A DNA stretch of 64,000 bases from assembly GCA_026225055.1 (NCBI GenBank), contig JAMFSA010000159.1, forward strand, positions 1 to 64,000, written 5' to 3'. The notes below the pieces were generated by a model, which saw only the letters and a list, made by a program, of their open reading frames with translations, was not told where the DNA came from and made no database searches. The position numbers and the translations under genes are program-made. This stretch comes from Mucilaginibacter xinganensis (GTDB taxonomy: Bacteria > Bacteroidota > Bacteroidia > Sphingobacteriales > Sphingobacteriaceae). Shown here piece by piece: positions 1-10,146 of the stretch. Numbering within the stretch: the first letter of the stretch is position 1; every line of letters starts with the position of its first letter.

Positions 1-2808
1 GCCCAAATCTTAATGCTTGCTTCGCATAACATCCTTAACCCGGCTAACGGTACGCCAATCACTGTACCTTCGCAGGATATGGTACTTGGTTTGTACTACA
101 TAACCAAAGGCCGTAAATCAGAAGAAGGACATATCGTAATAGGTTCAGGCTTAACTTTCTACTCTCCTGAAGAAGTGATCATCGCTTATAACGAGAAGAA
201 ATTAGCCCTGCACGCCTTTATAAAAGTGAAAACTTTTGTTAAGGAAAGAGATGGCAGCATTGTAAATAAAATTATTGATACCACTGTAGGCCGCGTGTTG
301 TTTAATCAGCATGTACCGGTTGAGGTTGGTTATATAAATGAACTGTTAACCAAAAAATCACTGCGTGATATTATTGGTGAAGTAGTAAAAACTACAGGTA
401 TGGCACGCGCGGCCCAGTTCCTTGATGATATTAAGGAATTAGGTTTCAAAATGGCATTCCAGGGTGGTTTATCATTTAACCTGAAGGATATTAATATCCC
501 TGCAGAAAAAGTTACGCTGATTGCACAAGCTTCAAAAGAAGTTGAAGATGTTATGGGTAACTATAACATGGGTTTCATCACCAACAATGAGCGTTACAAC
601 CAAATCATCGATATCTGGACACGTATCAACAACCGCTTAACCGCGAATGTGATGGAAATTCTGTCAACTGATAATCAAGGCTTCAACTCAGTATACATGA
701 TGCTTGATTCAGGAGCGCGTGGTTCTAAAGAGCAGATCCGTCAGCTTGCAGGTATGAGGGGATTGATGGCGAAACCGCAAAAATCAGGTTCAGGTGGCGA
801 GATCATTGAAAACCCGATCCTTTCAAACTTTAAAGAAGGTTTGTCGGTATTGGAATACTTTATCTCAACTCACGGTGCACGTAAAGGTTTGGCGGATACG
901 GCGTTAAAAACAGCTGATGCTGGTTACTTAACCCGTCGTTTACATGACGTTGCCCAGGATATGATTGTTGGTGAAGTAGATTGCGGTACTTTAAGAGGTA
1001 TATACACAACCGCCCTTAAAGATAACGAGGATATTGTTGAGCCATTACACGAGCGTATATTAGGCCGTACATCATTACATGATGTTCATGATCCAATCAC
1101 TAACGAGCTATTAGTTTCAGCAGGTCAGGATATTGACGAAGAAATCTCTAAAAACATAGAGAACTCTCCGTTAGAAGGTATCGAAATACGTTCAGTATTA
1201 ACATGCGAAAGCAAACGTGGTGTTTGTGCATTGTGCTACGGCCGTAACCTTGCAAGCGGTAAACGCGTGCAACGTGGTGAGGCTGTTGGTGTAATTGCAG
1301 CACAATCAATCGGTGAGCCGGGTACACAGTTAACACTTCGTACATTCCACGTGGGTGGTACCGCGTCAAACATCGCGGCTGAATCACAGATCAATGCGAG
1401 ATTTGAAGGTATAATTGAATTTGAGAACGTTCGTACGGTTGCTTACAAAACTGAGGATGGACTTGTTGAAGTAGTATTGGGTCGTTCAGGCGAGTTCCGT
1501 ATTGTTGAAGAAGGCACTAACAAAGTTATTGTAACCAACAACATACCTTACGGTGCTTATTTATACGTGAAAGATGGCAGCAAGATCGCTAAAGGCGACC
1601 GTATCTGTTCATGGGATCCGTACAATGCGGTAATCATATCTGAATTTGCGGGTATAACCCAGTTTGAAGCTGTATTGGAAGGTATTACTTTCCGTGAAGA
1701 ATCAGACGAACAAACAGGTCACCGTGAAAAGGTAATTATCGATACAAGAGATAAAACCAAGAATCCTGTTATCCAGATCAGCGATGGTAAGGGTAATGTG
1801 ATTAAAGGCTATAACATCCCGGTAGGCGCTCACATCGCAGTTGATGAAGGCGAAAAACTACAAACAGGACAGGTTATTGCTAAAATTCCTCGTTCAACAG
1901 GTAAAACCCGTGACATCACAGGTGGTTTACCACGTGTAACCGAGTTGTTTGAAGCACGTAACCCATCAAACCCTGCAGTAGTAACTGAAATTGATGGTGT
2001 TGTAACCCTGGGTGGTGTTAAACGTGGTAACCGCGAAATGACCATCGAATCAAAAGATGGCCAGATCAAGAAATACCTTGTACCACTATCTAAACACATC
2101 CTTGTACAGGATAATGACTTTGTGAAGGCTGGTATGCCACTTTCAGATGGTTCAATATCACCTGCTGATATCCTGGCTATTAAAGGCCCGGCTGCAGTAC
2201 AGGAGTACCTGGTTAATGGTATACAGGAAGTTTACCGTTTACAAGGTGTGAAGATAAATGATAAGCACTTTGAGGTTATTGTACACCAGATGATGCAGAA
2301 AGTATCTATTGAAGATGCCGGCGATACTACATTCCTTGAGAAAGAAGCTGTTGACAGCTGGGATTTCATGATTGAGAACGACGATATCTTCGATAAGAAA
2401 GTTGTTGTTGAGCCAGGTGATTCAGCTTCGTTAAAATCAGGTCAGATTGTATCCGTTAGAAAGCTGAGAGACGAAAACTCAATTTTGAAACGTAAAGATT
2501 TAAAATTGGTTGAAGTACGTGACGCTATAGCTGCAACTTCAAGCCCGATACTGCAAGGTATTACAAGGGCGTCATTAGGCACCAAGTCGTTTATCTCGGC
2601 AGCATCGTTCCAGGAAACTACCAAAGTACTGAACGAAGCAGCGATTGCAGGTAAAAAAGACAATATGCTTGGATTGAAAGAAAACGTTATCGTTGGTCAC
2701 CTTATCCCATCAGGAACTGGTTTACGTGCATATGAAAATATCCGCGTAGGTTCACAAGAGGAGTTTGACCGCTTAATGGCTTCAAAAACTGAAGAAGTAG
2801 AAGCATAA
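1..2808 (+). CDS. rpoC: DNA-directed RNA polymerase subunit beta' (3' part)
   Basis: Partial gene: the frame is open from base 1, before the first ATG at 13, so the window cuts into a longer protein and shows its last 935 residues. The zinc-binding cysteines C328, C402, C409 and C412 (window numbering) keep the C-x73-C-x6-C-x2-C spacing of the beta' C-terminal zinc site. The trigger-loop region follows at about 428-455 with the motif [14 protein letters not shown]. The rest covers the bridge-helix side, jaw and C-terminal clamp parts. The role is the catalytic subunit of RNA polymerase. A strong intrinsic terminator follows directly, so rpoC ends its operon here. Identification is certain. 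Confidence 0.99.
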   Translation, partial: AQILMLASHNILNPANGTPITVPSQDMVLGLYYITKGRKSEEGHIVIGSGLTFYSPEEVIIAYNEKKLALHAFIKVKTFVKERDGSIVNKIIDTTVGRVLFNQHVPVEVGYINELLTKKSLRDIIGEVVKTTGMARAAQFLDDIKELGFKMAFQGGLSFNLKDINIPAEKVTLIAQASKEVEDVMGNYNMGFITNNERYNQIIDIWTRINNRLTANVMEILSTDNQGFNSVYMMLDSGARGSKEQIRQLAGMRGLMAKPQKSGSGGEIIENPILSNFKEGLSVLEYFISTHGARKGLADTALKTADAGYLTRRLHDVAQDMIVGEVDCGTLRGIYTTALKDNEDIVEPLHERILGRTSLHDVHDPITNELLVSAGQDIDEEISKNIENSPLEGIEIRSVLTCESKRGVCALCYGRNLASGKRVQRGEAVGVIAAQSIGEPGTQLTLRTFHVGGTASNIAAESQINARFEGIIEFENVRTVAYKTEDGLVEVVLGRSGEFRIVEEGTNKVIVTNNIPYGAYLYVKDGSKIAKGDRICSWDPYNAVIISEFAGITQFEAVLEGITFREESDEQTGHREKVIIDTRDKTKNPVIQISDGKGNVIKGYNIPVGAHIAVDEGEKLQTGQVIAKIPRSTGKTRDITGGLPRVTELFEARNPSNPAVVTEIDGVVTLGGVKRGNREMTIESKDGQIKKYLVPLSKHILVQDNDFVKAGMPLSDGSISPADILAIKGPAAVQEYLVNGIQEVYRLQGVKINDKHFEVIVHQMMQKVSIEDAGDTTFLEKEAVDSWDFMIENDDIFDKKVVVEPGDSASLKSGQIVSVRKLRDENSILKRKDLKLVEVRDAIAATSSPILQGITRASLGTKSFISAASFQETTKVLNEAAIAGKKDNMLGLKENVIVGHLIPSGTGLRAYENIRVGSQEEFDRLMASKTEEVEA

Positions 2809-2829
2809 ATGATCCGGTAAATAATTTAA

Positions 2830-2866
2830 GGCCCGCCAAAAAAACATTTGGCGGGCCTTTTTGTTT
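2830..2866 (+). terminator. Rho-independent terminator after rpoC
   Basis: A perfect 11-bp stem (2830-2840 with 2847-2857, GGCCCGCCAAA arm), a 6-base loop and a T-rich run at 2858-2865. It starts 21 bases after the rpoC stop codon. Confidence 0.95.
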
Positions 2867-3019
2867 AGTGAATAATTTTCTCATATTATGTCTATGGGAA
2901 AACAATCAATATTTTTAAAGAAAATATTACTTTTAACGAGAGTTAGCAATATAAACAAACAGTAAATAAATATTTTATAAAAGCCTTTCGGTAAAAGACA
3001 GGTTTGTTATTTTAGTGCG

Positions 3020-3331
3020 ATGGAAGAACAAAACGAAAATCAGTTGAATATCGAGCTTTCCGAAGAGATAGCGGAGGGGATCTATTCTAACCTGGCAATT
3101 ATTACCCATTCAAGTTCAGAGTTTGTGCTCGACTTTATTAGAGTTATGCCTGGAGTGCCTAAGGCAAAGGTAAAATCAAGGATTATTTTAACACCAGAAC
3201 ATGCCAAACGCTTACTTACTGCGCTGGAAGACAACATAGAAAAATTTGAAACTGCTAATGGCCGTATCAAAATTCAGCAGGGCCCGGCAGGCTTTCCAAT
3301 GAATTTTGGCGGCACAGTAGGACAGGCATAA
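3020..3331 (+). CDS. DUF3467 domain protein
   Basis: A 103-residue soluble acidic protein with no signal peptide or membrane segment. The core (about residues 15-85) reads as the DUF3467 family: an N-terminal strand region around EIAEGIYSNLAIITHSSSEF, a VMPG-containing turn, then a helix around LTPEHAKRLLTALEDNI. The C-terminus is Gly/Pro-rich. The function of the family is unknown. In Bacteroidota it commonly sits directly after rpoC, as here, but the intervening terminator means it is probably transcribed on its own. A weak promoter-like TATTTTAG lies at 3008-3015, only four bases before the ATG, which would give a very short leader. Confidence 0.85.
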   Translation: MEEQNENQLNIELSEEIAEGIYSNLAIITHSSSEFVLDFIRVMPGVPKAKVKSRIILTPEHAKRLLTALEDNIEKFETANGRIKIQQGPAGFPMNFGGTVGQA

Positions 3332-3418
3332 ATTTTAATAATTTTATTAAAATGCACCATTTAATAAAAAAAACTTACATTAAGAGTGTCTTTTTTATTA
3401 AACTTAACAATTTTATAA

Positions 3419-3448
3419 TTGTAATTAACTAAAAAGTACATATATTGC
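3419..3448 (+). promoter_or_regulatory. Possible promoter of the polysaccharide locus
   Basis: A TTG at 3419-3421 is followed after 19 bases by TATATTGC at 3441-3448, an imperfect match to the Bacteroidota -7 box TAnnTTTG. It lies in the 162-base gap before the wza-like gene and is the best promoter candidate there. The match is weak. Confidence 0.3.
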
Positions 3449-3493
3449 ATCGTTTTAATGTCTGCTTTCTGAATAGATATAAAATCTACCCAT

Positions 3494-4312
3494 ATGAGAA
3501 AAAACTACTTGATAAATGCCTGTTTCATTTTGTTCATTTCGTTCATTTGCATAAGTGTTTCTTCTTGCTCAACAACTAAGAATACAAAATATTTTCAAGA
3601 TATCCCGGATTCAGGAGTTTTAAAAACAATTCCTATAGCTGCTTATATCGAACCCAAAATACAGGTTGATGATATTATGACGATCATTGTAACCACAGTT
3701 GATCCAACAGCTACTCAAATAATAAACTTAGGTAATATTCCCACTGGCGGTCAGTCTTCCGGATCACCTGCCGCAGCTAGCCAGCCCGTTGTTAGCGGTT
3801 ATTTGGTCAATAAAGATGGTAATGTAGAATTGCCCGTATTAGGTGAGATTAAATTATTAGGGCTAACCACAGAAGGGGCAAGACAATTGATAAAGGAACG
3901 CGCCAGCAAATTTTATAACGACCCTTCGGTTGTTGTAAGATACGCGAATTTCAAAGTTACAGTTACAGGTGAGGTTGCGCGGCCTTCAATTTATATTATG
4001 CCTAGTGAGAAAGTAACGATACTTGATGCGCTTTCCATCGCAGGCGACCTCACAATTTACGGTAAAAGAGATAATATTCTTTTGTTAAGGGAAAATCAGG
4101 CAGGAACTAAAACTGTTTATAGAATTAACTTAAATAAAAGCGGAATAATTAACGAACCCTATTATTATCTTAATCAAAATGACTACATATACGTTGAGCC
4201 AAGCAAGGGCAAAGCTGCTGCAAATGACGTAGCGCAAACACGTAATATTGCAATATTTACTTCTTTATTAACATTGATAATAGTCATAGCTTCAAGAGTT
4301 AATATACACTAA
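3494..4312 (+). CDS. wza: Wza-like polysaccharide export lipoprotein
   Basis: A 272-residue outer-membrane polysaccharide export protein. A lipoprotein signal peptide ends in VSSC with the lipid cysteine at residue 25. The polysaccharide-export domain starts near IQVDDIMTIIV (about 55) and continues to the ERASKFYNDPSVVVRYANFKV stretch's N-terminal half, followed by an SLBB domain (VTVTGEVARPSIYIMPSEK, about 155-230). A hydrophobic segment sits at the very C-terminus (IAIFTSLLTLIIVIA), as in short Bacteroidota homologues. It is predicted to form the exit channel and to work with the BY-kinase encoded 43 bases downstream. First gene of the AT-rich surface polysaccharide operon. Confidence 0.9.
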   Translation: MRKNYLINACFILFISFICISVSSCSTTKNTKYFQDIPDSGVLKTIPIAAYIEPKIQVDDIMTIIVTTVDPTATQIINLGNIPTGGQSSGSPAAASQPVVSGYLVNKDGNVELPVLGEIKLLGLTTEGARQLIKERASKFYNDPSVVVRYANFKVTVTGEVARPSIYIMPSEKVTILDALSIAGDLTIYGKRDNILLLRENQAGTKTVYRINLNKSGIINEPYYYLNQNDYIYVEPSKGKAAANDVAQTRNIAIFTSLLTLIIVIASRVNIH

Positions 4313-4355
4313 GATTTCTACATTAAGACTAGTATAACAATAAAGTCATTTTTAA

Positions 4356-6752
4356 ATGGATTATCAAAAGCGAGAAATTGGGAATTTTATAGACAATGAT
4401 GACGATTTCGATATAAAGAAAATTGTCGGAAAGGTTTTAAGTAACTGGTATTTATATGTATTTAGTATACTTATTTGCTTTTTACTGGCATTCTTTTATA
4501 CTCGATATGCTACTCCGGGCTATAATATCATCAGTAAGATAACAGTATCTGATCAAACCAGTGCGCCAGGTGGTCAGCAACTAAGTAACTCTTTAGGTAG
4601 TTTTTCTGACATGCTTGATCTTTCAAGCAATGCTTACAATGAGATTGACATCATAAAATCAAATTTATTGATGACAAATGTTGTTAAGTCTTTGCAGCTT
4701 AACGTAACAATATTTAGAAGTGGGAAAATAAATGCTGTTGAATTATATGATGAAGCTCCGTTTACTGTAGAGGTAGTTGCAAAAAGAGATACGTTTCAGG
4801 GGCGTATTTATAATCTTGATTTTAAAGATAATAATATCCACATACGTAACAGTAAAGATAATGTTGATGAAACTATAAAGTTTGGTTCAATTGTTTCTTT
4901 AGGGCAATACGACCTTATTTTTGCGCGCAAACCGGGCCAGTCATTTACTAAAAGTGAATATCGATTAAGCATTGAATCGGTAGACGGAAAAACTCAGCAA
5001 TTACTAAAAGCGCTTAATGTTGATCTGACTGATAAGAAAAGTACCACTTTAATTTTAACCCTTCAATACCCTAATCCTAAAAAAGGAGAAGCAATTTTAT
5101 CGAAGCTGATGGATTTATATCTGAAATCCAACATGCAGAATAAAATTGAAATAGCAGATAGTACTATAAATTTTATCGATTACCGTTTAGGAATTGTTGG
5201 AAAAGAGTTATCGGGAATTGAAAATAACTTTGCCAAGTTTAAGCAGGTAAATAATCTATCAGATGTTGATGAACAAGGAAAAGCGTTGGTTGAAAATGTG
5301 TCAACATATTATAATAAACTTAATGATCTGGAATTACAGATAGCGCTTGTAGATGACATTTCAAAATTCATAAATGATCCGGTAAATAAAAGAATAATCC
5401 CAAGTTCATTCACTGTACAAGATCCTGTATTTGCAGACGCGATTGGAAAGTATAATGAGTTGCTTGTTGATAGGGATAAATTGTTGCTTTCCTACAAGGA
5501 AAGCAACCCGGTTGTAGCTTCAGTTGATGCTGAGATAGAGAATGTTCGTATTGGTTTGTTAAAAAGCTTTAATACCTATAAACAAGGTTTATTAGTTACC
5601 TTAAAAGAGGTAAAATCAAAAAATTCGGATTTGGATAGCCAGGTAAAATCGGTTCCTCAAAAAGAAAAAGTGTTTCTGGATTATACCAGGGAACAAAACT
5701 TGATGGAACAGATGTATTTGTATTTGTTACAAAAAAAGGAGGAAACGGCTATAACCAAAACTTCTACAGTATCTACCTCAAGAATAATAGACCCAGCTAA
5801 AAGCGAATTTTCACCTTACGAACCAAAGATTCCGATAATACTTTTTATAGGTATAATAATTGGTGTTTTAATACCTTCTATTTACCTATATATGAAGGAA
5901 GCATTAAATATAAAGATCATAAACAAAAGTGATATAGAATCTAATACAAGAATCCCTACTTTAGGCGAAATAGGTAATATACCCAATGGTAAATCTCTAA
6001 TTGTAGAAAATAATTCCAGGTCAATTTTATCTGAACAATTTAGGGCTTTAAGAACCAATCTTCAATTTGTTTTACCAAATTCAAAATGTAGTATTATAAT
6101 GGTTACTTCAAGTATGAGTGGTGAAGGTAAATCACTTATAACAATGAACTTGGGTAGTATTGTGGCCCTGAGCGGGAAGAAAGTATTATTACTTGAGTTA
6201 GACTTGCGAAAGCCAAAGCTATCGTCAAATTTAGGTTTAGACTATAATCTGGGTTTTACCAATTATGTAGTGTCTGAATCTACAGACATTGAACAATACA
6301 TTCAACCAACATTCTTTTCTCCTAATTGCTTTATAATATCATCAGGTCCTGTGCCTCCAAACCCTTCAGAATTATTGCATAGCGACAGGCTGGGGTTAAT
6401 GTTGGAATCGTTAAAGAGTAAATTCGATTATATCATTATTGATAGCGCTCCTATTGGTTTAGTTTCTGATGCTCAATTAATTGAAAAATATACTGATGTA
6501 ACTTTATATGTTGTTAGGCAGGAGTATACCTTAAAATCTCAATTAAATATAGTGAATGATTTAGTTAAAGGAGGTAAGTTTAGAAAGACCTACCTGGTTA
6601 TAAATGATATAAAATCACGAAAATCGGGTTATCACGGTTATGGCTATGGTTACGGTTATGGCTATGGCTATGGTTATGGTTACGGTCATGAGGCGGATGA
6701 AAATAAAAACCTAAGCTGGTACAATAAAATTTTTAATAAAAAGAAGTTTTAA
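4356..6752 (+). CDS. wzc: Wzc-like polysaccharide co-polymerase and BY-type tyrosine kinase
   Basis: A 798-residue inner-membrane protein. Order of parts: N-terminal cytoplasmic tail, membrane helix at about 32-51, Wzz-type periplasmic domain with a long helical middle, second membrane helix near 490-512, then a CpsD/CapB-type kinase. Walker A is SGEGKS at 588-593, the Walker A' is ELDLR at 614-618 (Glu where Asp is usual first), and Walker B is IIIDSAP with D696. The C-terminal tail carries eight consecutive Gly-Tyr pairs, the tyrosine cluster expected to be autophosphorylated and to set chain length and export. It pairs with the Wza-like protein upstream. Predicted role is strong; the polymer is unknown. 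Confidence 0.93.
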   Translation: MDYQKREIGNFIDNDDDFDIKKIVGKVLSNWYLYVFSILICFLLAFFYTRYATPGYNIISKITVSDQTSAPGGQQLSNSLGSFSDMLDLSSNAYNEIDIIKSNLLMTNVVKSLQLNVTIFRSGKINAVELYDEAPFTVEVVAKRDTFQGRIYNLDFKDNNIHIRNSKDNVDETIKFGSIVSLGQYDLIFARKPGQSFTKSEYRLSIESVDGKTQQLLKALNVDLTDKKSTTLILTLQYPNPKKGEAILSKLMDLYLKSNMQNKIEIADSTINFIDYRLGIVGKELSGIENNFAKFKQVNNLSDVDEQGKALVENVSTYYNKLNDLELQIALVDDISKFINDPVNKRIIPSSFTVQDPVFADAIGKYNELLVDRDKLLLSYKESNPVVASVDAEIENVRIGLLKSFNTYKQGLLVTLKEVKSKNSDLDSQVKSVPQKEKVFLDYTREQNLMEQMYLYLLQKKEETAITKTSTVSTSRIIDPAKSEFSPYEPKIPIILFIGIIIGVLIPSIYLYMKEALNIKIINKSDIESNTRIPTLGEIGNIPNGKSLIVENNSRSILSEQFRALRTNLQFVLPNSKCSIIMVTSSMSGEGKSLITMNLGSIVALSGKKVLLLELDLRKPKLSSNLGLDYNLGFTNYVVSESTDIEQYIQPTFFSPNCFIISSGPVPPNPSELLHSDRLGLMLESLKSKFDYIIIDSAPIGLVSDAQLIEKYTDVTLYVVRQEYTLKSQLNIVNDLVKGGKFRKTYLVINDIKSRKSGYHGYGYGYGYGYGYGYGYGHEADENKNLSWYNKIFNKKKF
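5482..5508 (+). repeat. 11-bp hairpin inside wzc
   Basis: GTTGCTTTCCT (5483-5493) pairs perfectly with AGGAAAGCAAC (5497-5507) around a 3-base loop, inside the region encoding the periplasmic coiled-coil part. May be chance in AT-rich coding DNA. Confidence 0.6.
6636..6686 (+). repeat. In-frame Gly-Tyr hexanucleotide repeat in wzc
   Basis: Eight tandem GGY-TAY units plus one more GGT codon encode the tyrosine tail of the kinase. The third positions vary (ggt/ggc, tat/tac), so it is an imperfect hexanucleotide array that could still change length by slippage without breaking the frame. Confidence 0.9.
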
Positions 6753-6875
6753 TCAATAGCTGATCTGTAGTAAACATAGCCAAGGTTACTTTTGCACAAT
6801 TAATTAATTTTTGTAAGAATAATATTTGTTATATAATTCCAGGAAATCAAATCTTGCTTATATAGCTGTTAACAA

Positions 6876-7733
6876 ATGAAGGGTAAAGAAATTTTTAAAC
6901 TTAATAATGTTATAATTAAGCCTACTGGTGGGCTGGCAAACAGAATGCGTGTTCTTGAATCGGCATATAATTATTCTATTGCTTATAAAAGCAACTTAAT
7001 AATAATTTGGGAAAGGAATAGTGATTTAAATGCCAAATTTTCTGATTGCTTAGAAGATATTCCGGGGGTAAAAGTTATTGATTTAAATTTTTCAGGGAGA
7101 AATACTTTTTCGAAAATAAGACGTAAGGTTTTATTGTTTTGGCAATTTTTTTATACATCCTACAATACCAACAAAAAAGTTGTTGACGAGGAGATCAAAG
7201 CTATAGAAAACTACAAAGACGAAAAGGTATTGGAAAAGTTGTTTGTAGAATATGCAAAAGAAAACAAAGGGCTTTATCTCTATATCTGTTATAGCTTTTA
7301 TTCAAATTATAACAACTTTTTTGTTAAAATAAATAAGAAAGTAGCAGATAAAGGAAAATACTTATTGCAGGATGTAGGCCAGATTACCGGTGTTCATATA
7401 AGAAGAACTGATCATGTGGAATCAATTGAAAATTCTCCATTACAGCTTTTTATTGACGAAATTAAATCGGTACTAGGTGAATTTCCAGCTATGAAATTTT
7501 ATCTATCAACAGATTCGGATGAGGTTGTAGATCAATTGAAAGAAGAATTTAATGATATTATTATTACAGGAGTAACAAATAGAAGCAGGGATACAAAAGA
7601 TGGCATAGAATCCGCATTATTGGATCTATACTGTTTAAGCTGCTGTAAGGAAATACTAGGCTCTCACAATAGTACATTTTCAGAGCGAGCGGCTCTTATG
7701 GGAAACATTCCATTACGTATAGTAATCAAATAA
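6876..7733 (+). CDS. Putative fucosyltransferase-like glycosyltransferase
   Basis: A 285-residue soluble protein. An N-terminal GGLANRM motif (18-24) resembles the first glycine-rich loop of GT-B fucosyltransferases, and GVHIRRTDH at 172-180 matches the H-x-R-R-x-D donor-binding motif seen in alpha-1,2 (GT11), alpha-1,6 and NodZ-type fucosyltransferases. A serine/asparagine-rich SHNSTFSERAA segment near the C-terminus fits the conserved final motif of these families. The locus also makes GDP-L-fucose (gmd, fcl at 16951-19018), which supports fucose transfer. The exact CAZy family and linkage cannot be told from sequence alone. Confidence 0.65.
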   Translation: MKGKEIFKLNNVIIKPTGGLANRMRVLESAYNYSIAYKSNLIIIWERNSDLNAKFSDCLEDIPGVKVIDLNFSGRNTFSKIRRKVLLFWQFFYTSYNTNKKVVDEEIKAIENYKDEKVLEKLFVEYAKENKGLYLYICYSFYSNYNNFFVKINKKVADKGKYLLQDVGQITGVHIRRTDHVESIENSPLQLFIDEIKSVLGEFPAMKFYLSTDSDEVVDQLKEEFNDIIITGVTNRSRDTKDGIESALLDLYCLSCCKEILGSHNSTFSERAALMGNIPLRIVIK

Positions 7734-7798
7734 TGGCATTGCCTAAAGCATTCATATTAATGTTAGCTCAATGGTAATTTATATAACTTAAATTAATA

Positions 7799-9214
7799 GT
7801 GGAAAGTTTTCAGAAATCTTTATTTAAAAATATATTAATTTCGGGTGGTTATAATTACTTATCACAAGGAATAAATTTCCTTTCGTCCATTATTATTTCA
7901 AGGATATTATCTCCAGGCGACTACGGTTTAATTGGTTTGATAACAGTTTTTACCGGGTTCATTGTTATAATATCTGATGGGGGGCTGTCATATGCTTTAA
8001 TCAGGAGTGATTTTGGCCGAACTTATCAACGTGTATTAACCAATTTATCATGGATATTGGGAATCACGTTATTCCTGTTAACACTAATTTTGGCGTATCC
8101 AATCTCAGTTTTTTATAAAAACGATCAATTATTATGGCCTACGCTGGTATTATCACTAACGTTTTTGATAAGGGGGTTTAGTTTGGCGCAAGGCGCATTA
8201 TTGGCGAAGCAGTTACAATTTGGCTTTTTAGGCAAAATAACGTTGTTATGTATGATTGTATCTGTGTCTATTACTATCGTAATGGCTTATTTTGGAGCAA
8301 GATATTGGTCATTAGTTGTTCCTCAGATTTTCACAGCGTTAATAACCACATTTTTTTATGAAAAGAAGGTCAGGTTAGGCTTTAAAATATTCCCATTAAA
8401 TTATCTGAAAGTATGTTTTAAACATACCAAACGGTTAGTGTTTAGTGTCTTTGGTTTTAATTCAATTACCTATTGGTCAAGAAACTCTGATAACATGGTT
8501 GTTGGTAAATGGTACGGTGCCGCTGAACTTGGCATATATAACCGGGCTTATTCACTATTACTATTGCCTATAACTCTTATTTCGGCATTGTTTAATACTA
8601 TACTTTTTCCGAGTATGAAGAAGTTACAATCAGAAGGTGGCGATATCGAGTCTGAGTATTACTTTGTACTAAAGGTCATTACATTTTTAAGCTATCCGTT
8701 GGTCTTACTGTTCATTATATTTCCACATGGTTTAGTTTCATTATTATGGGGTAAAAATTGGCTGCAGGTAGCTACCTTATTGCCATATTTTGGATTACTT
8801 GTTTTAACACAACCATTAGTCCCAATAACAGGGCCATTACTCATGTTAAAAAACAAAGAGCGTGAGTATATGATATCGGGATGGGTAACTGCCTTTTTTT
8901 GTGTTGGGGCGATCGTTATTGGAGGGTTAATTTCTTTAATGGCAATAGTGCAATTTTATTCATTGGCTTATATTTCAGCAGTTATTATATTTCAGGTTTT
9001 CTATGTTGTTATAAGAAATCTTGGCTTCAATAAAAAAAAGGTTTTAATATTTTGGCTACCTAAAATATTTTTATCCATGTTGATCTGGGTTACTTTATAT
9101 TTTGATTTGGTAATTATTAAGTATATACTACTGGCCATTTTTACCGTATACTTAATTTTTGATGGAAGAAAGGAATTAAATAAAGTTATTTCATTAGTAA
9201 GGAAAAGATTATGA
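7799..9214 (+). CDS. wzx: Wzx-type polysaccharide flippase
   Basis: A 471-residue integral membrane protein of the MOP superfamily (PST family). It has a dozen or more hydrophobic segments and the typical opening SGGYNYLSQGINFLSSIIIS, LSPGDYGLIGL and the mid-protein WYGAAELGIYNRAYSL signature. The start is GTG at 7799; no ATG lies at a better position. It should flip the undecaprenyl-linked repeat unit across the inner membrane. Its stop overlaps the next start by four bases (ATGA), so the two are translationally coupled. Confidence 0.9.
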   Translation: MESFQKSLFKNILISGGYNYLSQGINFLSSIIISRILSPGDYGLIGLITVFTGFIVIISDGGLSYALIRSDFGRTYQRVLTNLSWILGITLFLLTLILAYPISVFYKNDQLLWPTLVLSLTFLIRGFSLAQGALLAKQLQFGFLGKITLLCMIVSVSITIVMAYFGARYWSLVVPQIFTALITTFFYEKKVRLGFKIFPLNYLKVCFKHTKRLVFSVFGFNSITYWSRNSDNMVVGKWYGAAELGIYNRAYSLLLLPITLISALFNTILFPSMKKLQSEGGDIESEYYFVLKVITFLSYPLVLLFIIFPHGLVSLLWGKNWLQVATLLPYFGLLVLTQPLVPITGPLLMLKNKEREYMISGWVTAFFCVGAIVIGGLISLMAIVQFYSLAYISAVIIFQVFYVVIRNLGFNKKKVLIFWLPKIFLSMLIWVTLYFDLVIIKYILLAIFTVYLIFDGRKELNKVISLVRKRL

Positions 9215-10146
9215 GTTTAGCTCCAATAGTACTATTTGTTTATAACAGGCCACAGCATACCAAAATGACATTGGAAGCATTAGCAAAGAATGATTTGGCT
9301 AGTGGCAGTATATTGTACATATATGCTGATGGGCCAAAGCAGCATGCTACAAATGATCAATTAAGTAAAATAGAAGAAACAAGAAATGTAATTAAAAATG
9401 CTACTGGATTTAGCGAGGTTATAATTACAGAGGCTGAAACTAATAACGGCTTGGCTAACTCAATAGTAAAAGGCGTTACTGAGGTAGTAAATAAACATGG
9501 TAAAATTATAGTATTGGAGGACGATCTGATCACTTCAAAAGGCTTTTTGAAATACATGAATGATGCTTTGGATATTTATGAAAATGAATCAAAAGTAATG
9601 CATGTTAGTGGCTATGTTTATCCGGCAAAACTTAGTGATGATACTGAACAAACCTTCTTTGCAAATATTTTATCATGCTGGGGATGGGCAACATGGGCCA
9701 GGGCTTGGAAACATTATGAGCATAACCCCGATGTTCATATTTCGCACTTTAATACTCAGGAAGCGATAAAAAAATTCAACATTGAAGGGCATGCAGATTA
9801 TTATCATCAACTTGTTTTAAACCAGGAAGGGAAATTATATACCTGGGCTGTAAAATGGTATGCCTCATGGCTTTTTAATGATGGTTACTCATTATTTCCA
9901 TATAAATCATTAACAAAAAATATCGGGTTTGATAATTCGGGGACAAATTCAAAGGGCGACTCACAGTTTAATCCCAGATTAACAGATTATGTGGTAGTTG
10001 AAAAAAAGAATATACAGGAGAATTTGTATAATAGAAGAGCCATTGACAGTTTTTATGTTACAGCAGTTCCTTACTTAAAAATAAGGGTGATCCATTTCTT
10101 AAAAAAATATGGGATCTATTCGAAATTACAAAAGCTTATTAAATGA
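9211..10146 (+). CDS. GT-A fold glycosyltransferase (GT2 / GNT-I-like)
   Basis: A 311-residue soluble protein. It opens with a nucleotide-binding strand (APIVLFVYNRP), has a metal-binding acidic motif VLEDDL with E103-D104-D105, and a CWGWATWARAW motif at about 156-166 that is typical of bacterial GNT-I-like or GT2-like sugar transferases. Substrate unknown. It overlaps the flippase gene upstream and the acyltransferase gene downstream by four bases each, so it belongs to the same operon and probably adds one sugar of the repeat unit. Confidence 0.8.
   Translation: MSLAPIVLFVYNRPQHTKMTLEALAKNDLASGSILYIYADGPKQHATNDQLSKIEETRNVIKNATGFSEVIITEAETNNGLANSIVKGVTEVVNKHGKIIVLEDDLITSKGFLKYMNDALDIYENESKVMHVSGYVYPAKLSDDTEQTFFANILSCWGWATWARAWKHYEHNPDVHISHFNTQEAIKKFNIEGHADYYHQLVLNQEGKLYTWAVKWYASWLFNDGYSLFPYKSLTKNIGFDNSGTNSKGDSQFNPRLTDYVVVEKKNIQENLYNRRAIDSFYVTAVPYLKIRVIHFLKKYGIYSKLQKLIK

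Noticed and set aside
1148..2663. Minus-strand open frames inside rpoC
   Set aside because: Antisense to conserved rpoC motifs; no independent evidence.
6636..6686. Tandem repeat considered as a CRISPR or non-coding array
   Set aside because: It is in frame within wzc and encodes a Gly-Tyr tail; there are no spacers.
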